A stretch of DNA of 64,000 bases from positions 1,116,001 to 1,180,000 of the forward strand of contig NC_057374.1 of assembly GCF_016906535.1 (NCBI RefSeq). The letters run 5' to 3'. The stretch is from Rhizoctonia solani. Lineage: Eukaryota > Basidiomycota > Agaricomycetes > Cantharellales > Ceratobasidiaceae. Below the pieces are notes generated by a model. That model made no database searches. It was not told the DNA's origin and was given only the letters and a program-made list of their open reading frames with translations. How positions within the stretch are numbered: the stretch's first letter is position 1; every line of letters starts with the position of its first letter. The translations under genes were made by a program, and so were the position numbers. Of this stretch, positions 59,014 through 64,000 are shown piece by piece.

Positions 59014-62000
59014 ATGAGTAGTATCGAGGCAACCTATGACGTGCGGAATGGAGGAGGAGATAAATACCGAGAAAATGACCAACACACTATGCTACTTCCG
59101 CCCTCACCCGCCTTCTCGCGCGCGCGAGCTGAGTCCTTCAGCATTCGGCCAGCACTCGCGGTGCTTCAGAACACCTTTGGGGGACGCAAAAGAGCTACAT
59201 CAGTATCGGAGAACGCATCTCAGCACTCCAAGACACGTTCTCCAGTCTTTCCTCGCTTTCCTGGATTGGATCCACGTCCCCGTACCACGAGTACCGCTAC
59301 TGTGATGGTATGTTATTACTTAATTGATAAGCAAACTTACAATAAGCTCTCAAACTATCTGCAGCCTCCTAGTGCGAAGTCCATTCCTCGCTCACAGTGC
59401 CGGTTATCGACTCGATGTCCCGAGCTCCTCGTATACCCTCCTTCGTAAGCAATAGTTTATCCCCGCACCTCGCAAGTTCTGATCGCCCTTTGACCGACAT
59501 TTTACCTGAATCTTTTGTTCTCTCGGGCATTTTCAGTATGATATGGGTGCTGAGTCGTTCAGTCATGACTTGGGGCTGACTCTTGGTTTGAATCCACGAT
59601 TATCTACTGCTAGCACAAGCACTATACGCGCACAAGAGGAGTCTGCAAATAACTTGCTTGTTCACGGCAATCACGCATGTGTGGATCCTGACAGGGAAAC
59701 GGTGAGTGCTGTGCTGTTCATTTCGGAGAAATTATTCTGATTGGCTATATGCGCACTGTTATTTTATTTTTTTAACGTTTTTGCTTCGCCGACGTGTCAT
59801 ATAATCGGAAACATCTACCCTGCGGAAACGACTGTGTCATGTCTCGTCGTCTGCCTCATGGTGGCGTCACTTCTTGTTGCCGGCTTATGCTGCCTTGATC
59901 ATTTCTGATTTCGACTTTTCAACCACATTTGGCTCTCCGATTACCTTTGGCGGCGCTTACTCTGACGTTTTTGGTCGACCAATTTCGTTCTTGCGATGAT
60001 CAACACTCGGCTCGACACAATTCGTCTACGTTCTGGCCATGCCAATTGCAACCACTCGGGAACAAAATATACTCCTTTTTATTTTTGGTGTTTTGGGTTT
60101 CGGTCACCATGCATGCCGACCCTGCGTGGCTGTTTCATCCCGGCTTTGAAATCCGGCGACTTAGCTTCCGTCCCTGGCTGATTCACAGGCGCTCCTACTC
60201 GACGATCCAGAAGGTGGCTCGACCAATGCCAGATCAGGCTCAATTTCGTCATCAACACGCGTGGGCGACGGTCTCACGCATCTGATGGAACAGCCAATAA
60301 TATCGGCACCGAGGGTTGGCGCTGGTACCAGCGGGAATATTGATGGACGAAGTTTGGATACCGACATTGAGAGACACCCTGAGCCGCTTAGTTTAGACTT
60401 GTCGTCTCTCACACAGCCGAGCATGCAGTCGGCCAGCACGTTGCATGGCGCGCACGCTGACCCTTCTCACGCTGCACAAGGCGAAAATTTGTATTTGGAA
60501 GGAACATCTACGACAGGGGTTACAATTCCCTCTCCCGCAGCCTCCTCTATTTCCTCAGCTGTGGTCTCGCCCACCGGAACGGCCGGTGTTGTTTCACCCA
60601 CCCACTCTGTTGTATCGCTCGTCCGCGATCACTCGTTCGTTACCGTATCGTCCGCTCGTTCTGCCGTTGCCGTCTCTCCTACTAGGTCGATGATTTTATC
60701 TTCTCAGATAGGATCTCTGCCTAGCTCACCAGTTGCTATGTCAACATCTCTTGCCCCCTATAGCTCACCCAACTCCATTTCGCCATCCCACCCAGCTATG
60801 ATTTCCGTTCCATTCCCTGCATCCGAAGATAACGACTATACGAGCGACGATGGGTCGGCATCCCGCTATCCATACCCTCTTCGCGGCGAAGGTTACTCTT
60901 ATTCCCGATCAGATGCAGGCGGCTATGACACACCCACGCTTTATACTGGTACCACAGATACATCTCCGAGTTTGAGCGTTACTCGTATCGGAACAAGCGA
61001 GCCGCCTCCAGCACTAAGACTTGGACCGGGAATTGGGTTTGCAGGAGTGGGAACATATGCTAGTGGGACAAACGTTCAGACCGGCATACTTTCGCTTGGT
61101 GATAACAATGGAGCTGTGGAGGGTGTTGTTGGATCAAGGTCTGGTTTGGGAATGGGTGCGCGGCCTCTAACCACAGATAGCGGCGTGAGTGGAGTTGACA
61201 GGGAAAAGGATTACCCCAGGTGAGTCGAACGCGGACGAAGGCACTGGAATTAGGCTGACTTTAGTTTAGGGAGGGAAATGGGGCAATCAGTCCAGTTTCG
61301 CACTTGAATGTCTACCAAGAAGGATCAAGTCGCAGTATCTATGCCGAAAGTTCTAGCCCTAGCTTCCGCGCAGAAAGTTCTACAAGCCGTAGCTTCCAGG
61401 CAGAGTGCTCCGATCAGAGCGTTCACGCTGAAAGCTCTAGTGTCGCATCGGGTATTCGAGCTCGCGTGACCAGTTTGCGTGCACCACAAGCATTGGCCGC
61501 ACTCATTCCTGCTTTCATGAAGCGCGCTCGGAGGAAGTCGAGCCGAATGAGAGATGACGGGGTAGCACCAAGACTGAGAGGAAGAACTGCGAGTAATGCC
61601 AAGGAGGCCGAGGGATGGGTGGAAGGCGCCGAGAGACCAGGCAGGGTTGGTTCTAGCTGCGCGCTGACCGAGTCGAGTAGTATCCATAGCCCGTATCTCG
61701 CCAGCGGCGACGAACACAACATTAGTCCCTCAAGCAGCCACCTTGACCTTCTCTCTCCCGATCCGTTCGCTAGTACAATGGCCCTCAAGGTCGGAGCATG
61801 GAGCGAGATGTATGCCGGAAGAACGGATTCTGTTATTTCCTCTTCGTTACCACCCCTCCTGAACTCGGTGGATGATCGACTAAACGTACAAAGCGAATAC
61901 TCTGGCAGTATATACGGGGACGATGACTCGGAAGAAGAATCTAGTATACGCATATATTCACATAGCCGGGGCCGATCCTTGTCTCAACCCGATGTTTACA

Positions 62001-64000
62001 CCATCCCAATAGAACCACTCCATCAAGCGGCTCCTACACGTCGTATAGGAAGGTCGCTGGATCGTCGTCGAGGACCCGGAAATCGTCGAGGAGCCACTCT
62101 CCCTGCTCGCCCCAGCTTACCTTCGCTCTCTACCCTTACTCGGAAGAACGTCATTGTTCCTATACCGCGCTCAGCTGCAGCTGCACGATTTCCTTCAGAG
62201 CCGTGGGATGACATTCCAAGCCGTACACTCTATAGCCCTGCTACTCGCGGCCTAGGCTCGTTGATCATCCCTTCTCGCCCATCTCACTCCCCTGTCCGCG
62301 GCTCTCCGTTCCCAAGGTCTCCTATGCGGAGCCTGGTAAGGATGGCAAGTGAGAGCTCTATTGCCGAAGATGAAGATGAGGATGAGGGAGATGAAGATGA
62401 GAATGAGAATGAGGAAGATGAAGATGAAAACGAAGACGTGGATGAGGGCGAAGAATCCGCCGGTCGGGTTTTATCTGGTAGCGAGGATCAAAAAGTCTGG
62501 TGGTCCAGTCCGCCCTCGCGAGTTGGCTCGTCTCGAAAGAGTTCGTTCGTAGGCTCTTATGACGATCCAACTATATCCTTGACAGCTCCAACGGACCCAA
62601 TTGTTCGCGCCAGCGTGGCGTCGACGATTCAACCCCGGGAGAGCATTGTTTCCCAGGTCAGTGAGGGGTTGTCAGCCTCTGTTCGGGACAGCATGGTTTC
62701 ATCCACTTCGCACGAGGAGATCGATGTATCGTCCGAATCGTTCTTGCAAACGCTAAACGAGCTCGATACAGCAGTCACGCCCCCGCCTTCGAGTCGTACA
62801 TCATCCGACCGTAGTATGGACACCACTTCATCCGAGCCCATGTTAAACGAGGCCCCCGCAGGTGTCGGTCCACGCAATCAGATGGGATCAGATGGAATCC
62901 AAGGCGGTGCCGAAGGAGATTATCAGAAGCAAGGTGTTAGTTACGAGTGGCAAAGTGGACAGAGCAAGGTTAATTTTGGAGGAAACGAAGGGGACGGTCA
63001 CTGCCAACAAGCGCCCGAAGATTCGGATTCATCCGAGACTGGCTCCGAGTCCGAGTCTGAATCCGGACAACGACCCTGGCGTGGCCGTGACACCCACCCT
63101 GGGCCAAGCTTTCCTACTCACTCTCGCTCTCAATTCATGCCACGTCCACCATCGTCCAACTCTCGCACCATGAACAGAGAAATTGCAACTCCCTACGATA
63201 GCTCCGACGATGAAATACCCCTTGCTCAACGTCTGCCTACTGCGCTCAAGGCCCAGAAGTCGATCAGGCTCCAAGATAAAGCGGATCGTGAAGAGCGAAG
63301 ACAGAGACGACTTGAACGTATGAACAAGCGCGCTGCAGAACGCGCTACAGCCACTGGAGGTGAAGGCGGCGTAGTTGCTGGCGAATTGGCAAAACGCCTC
63401 CTGAATGTTCAGGTTGGTGGTGAGCACTCACGCGACCGTGTTCCGCTCCCTTCCCCGCGCTCGCCCAGGCAGATGCAATCCGAAACGAACTTGGGTCCCG
63501 GAAGTCTGTTGCCTGCTCCTGGTGTGCGATCGCGTACTACCTCGAATGTTTCCTACGTCAGTCGTTCGAGGACGCATACCCGAAATGGATCCATGGAGCA
63601 ACAAGCGCCACTTAACCCCCCTCCTGGCCCCACTTCCCTGTCACGCTCCGCGACGTTGTCCAACCGCCGCCCCTCCGCCCCCGATATCGCACCACCTGTG
63701 CCAACCTCCAAGGCCGCTCTTTCGCGCAGCGGCACTATATCCAGGCCTAGAGGTTCACAAGACAATCCCCGTGACCATGGAGCCAAGGGCTTGTCACGTA
63801 ACGGCACTTTGTCTCGGCACCGTGGTGGTAGCAAGACCGATGACGAAGGGGAAAGTTCGCGTGTGGCGCGTTCTCGCTCTATGCGAGACCCATCCAGTGC
63901 CCGTCCCCCAATGCCGCCGATGCCTCCTGTGGAAACTCTGCCAGTCCCAGGTCGAAGGCCCTCTCAACCAGAACCTTATGTTCCTCCGGTCGTTGAACAG
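59014..64000 (+). CDS. large Ser-rich disordered protein, partial at right edge
   Basis: Exons 59014-59307, 59373-59444, 59537-59701, 60189-61220 and 61270 to the window end keep one frame with no stop, giving over 1,400 residues; the C-terminus is outside the window. The sequence is almost all low-complexity Ser/Pro/Thr/Arg, with an acidic run near 62370-62450 (EDEDEDEGDEDENENEEDED) and degenerate AESSS repeats at 61330-61440. The one ordered-looking motif is SSDDEIPLAQRLPTALKAQK followed by a charged helix (DREERRQRRLERMNKR); similar segments occur in fungal PH-domain proteins of the Skg3/CAF120 type, so a cortical or signalling role is possible but only inferred. The fourth intron (59702-60188) is 487 nt, far longer than the others, and may hide an exon. 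Confidence 0.7.

Noticed and set aside
58757..59032. 91-residue minus-strand frame overlapping the start of the Ser-rich gene
   Set aside because: Overlaps a better supported gene and has no recognisable domain.
59929..60285. 118-residue plus-strand frame within the long intron
   Set aside because: Its frame disagrees with the exon at 60189, and the hydrophobic stretch is short; kept only as a note on the unusual intron.

Overview
The window is nuclear DNA of a filamentous basidiomycete, most likely an Agaricomycete; a Rhizoctonia/Cantharellales-like genome is my inference. The basis is dense genes cut by many 45-70 nt GT-AG introns, several microexons, family types common in these fungi (F-box, DUF7918, Vps62-like, CAP and DPBB secreted proteins), and an intact spliced histone H4 and U6 snRNA. 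No prokaryotic operon, CRISPR array, plasmid or viral gene was found.

Layout. 0.2-9.4 kb: F-box protein, unknown basic protein, urease GTPase UreG, G-patch protein, METTL25/RRNAD1-like methyltransferase and U6 phosphodiesterase Usb1. 9.6-21 kb: F-box/LRR-like protein, prohibitin-2, vacuolar PQ-loop transporter, unknown membrane protein, NiCoT nickel/cobalt permease, ESCRT-I Vps37 and a DUF7918 protein. 21.2-30.4 kb: proteasome chaperone Nas2/PSMD9, a solo LTR with target-site duplication, a Qa-SNARE, a small membrane protein, a secreted CAP protein, a BTB protein and an animal-type (base-exchange) phosphatidylserine synthase. Several genes in this block carry single-base frame breaks. 30.7-45.4 kb: histone H4, MtnB of methionine salvage, a secreted Vps62-like protein with a stop at codon 2, AMP deaminase, a weak unknown locus, a secreted DPBB protein and TAF6. 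45.9-64 kb is gene-poor: an unknown protein, AMPK beta subunit, U6 snRNA and a very large Ser-rich disordered protein that runs off the right edge.

Functional links. UreG (Ni-dependent urease maturation) and the NiCoT permease (Ni uptake) lie 12 kb apart and serve one pathway. Usb1 and its substrate U6 snRNA are both present, probably by chance. AMP deaminase and AMPK beta both belong to AMP/energy homeostasis. Prohibitin-2, Vps37, the SNARE, the PQ-loop transporter and PSS are membrane-organelle housekeeping genes. I found no convincing undescribed multi-gene system. The most unusual local signals are a perfect 28-bp palindrome that overwrites a conserved AMP deaminase motif, three GC-AG introns, nickel-site microexons, and the cluster of frame breaks at 21-29 kb.
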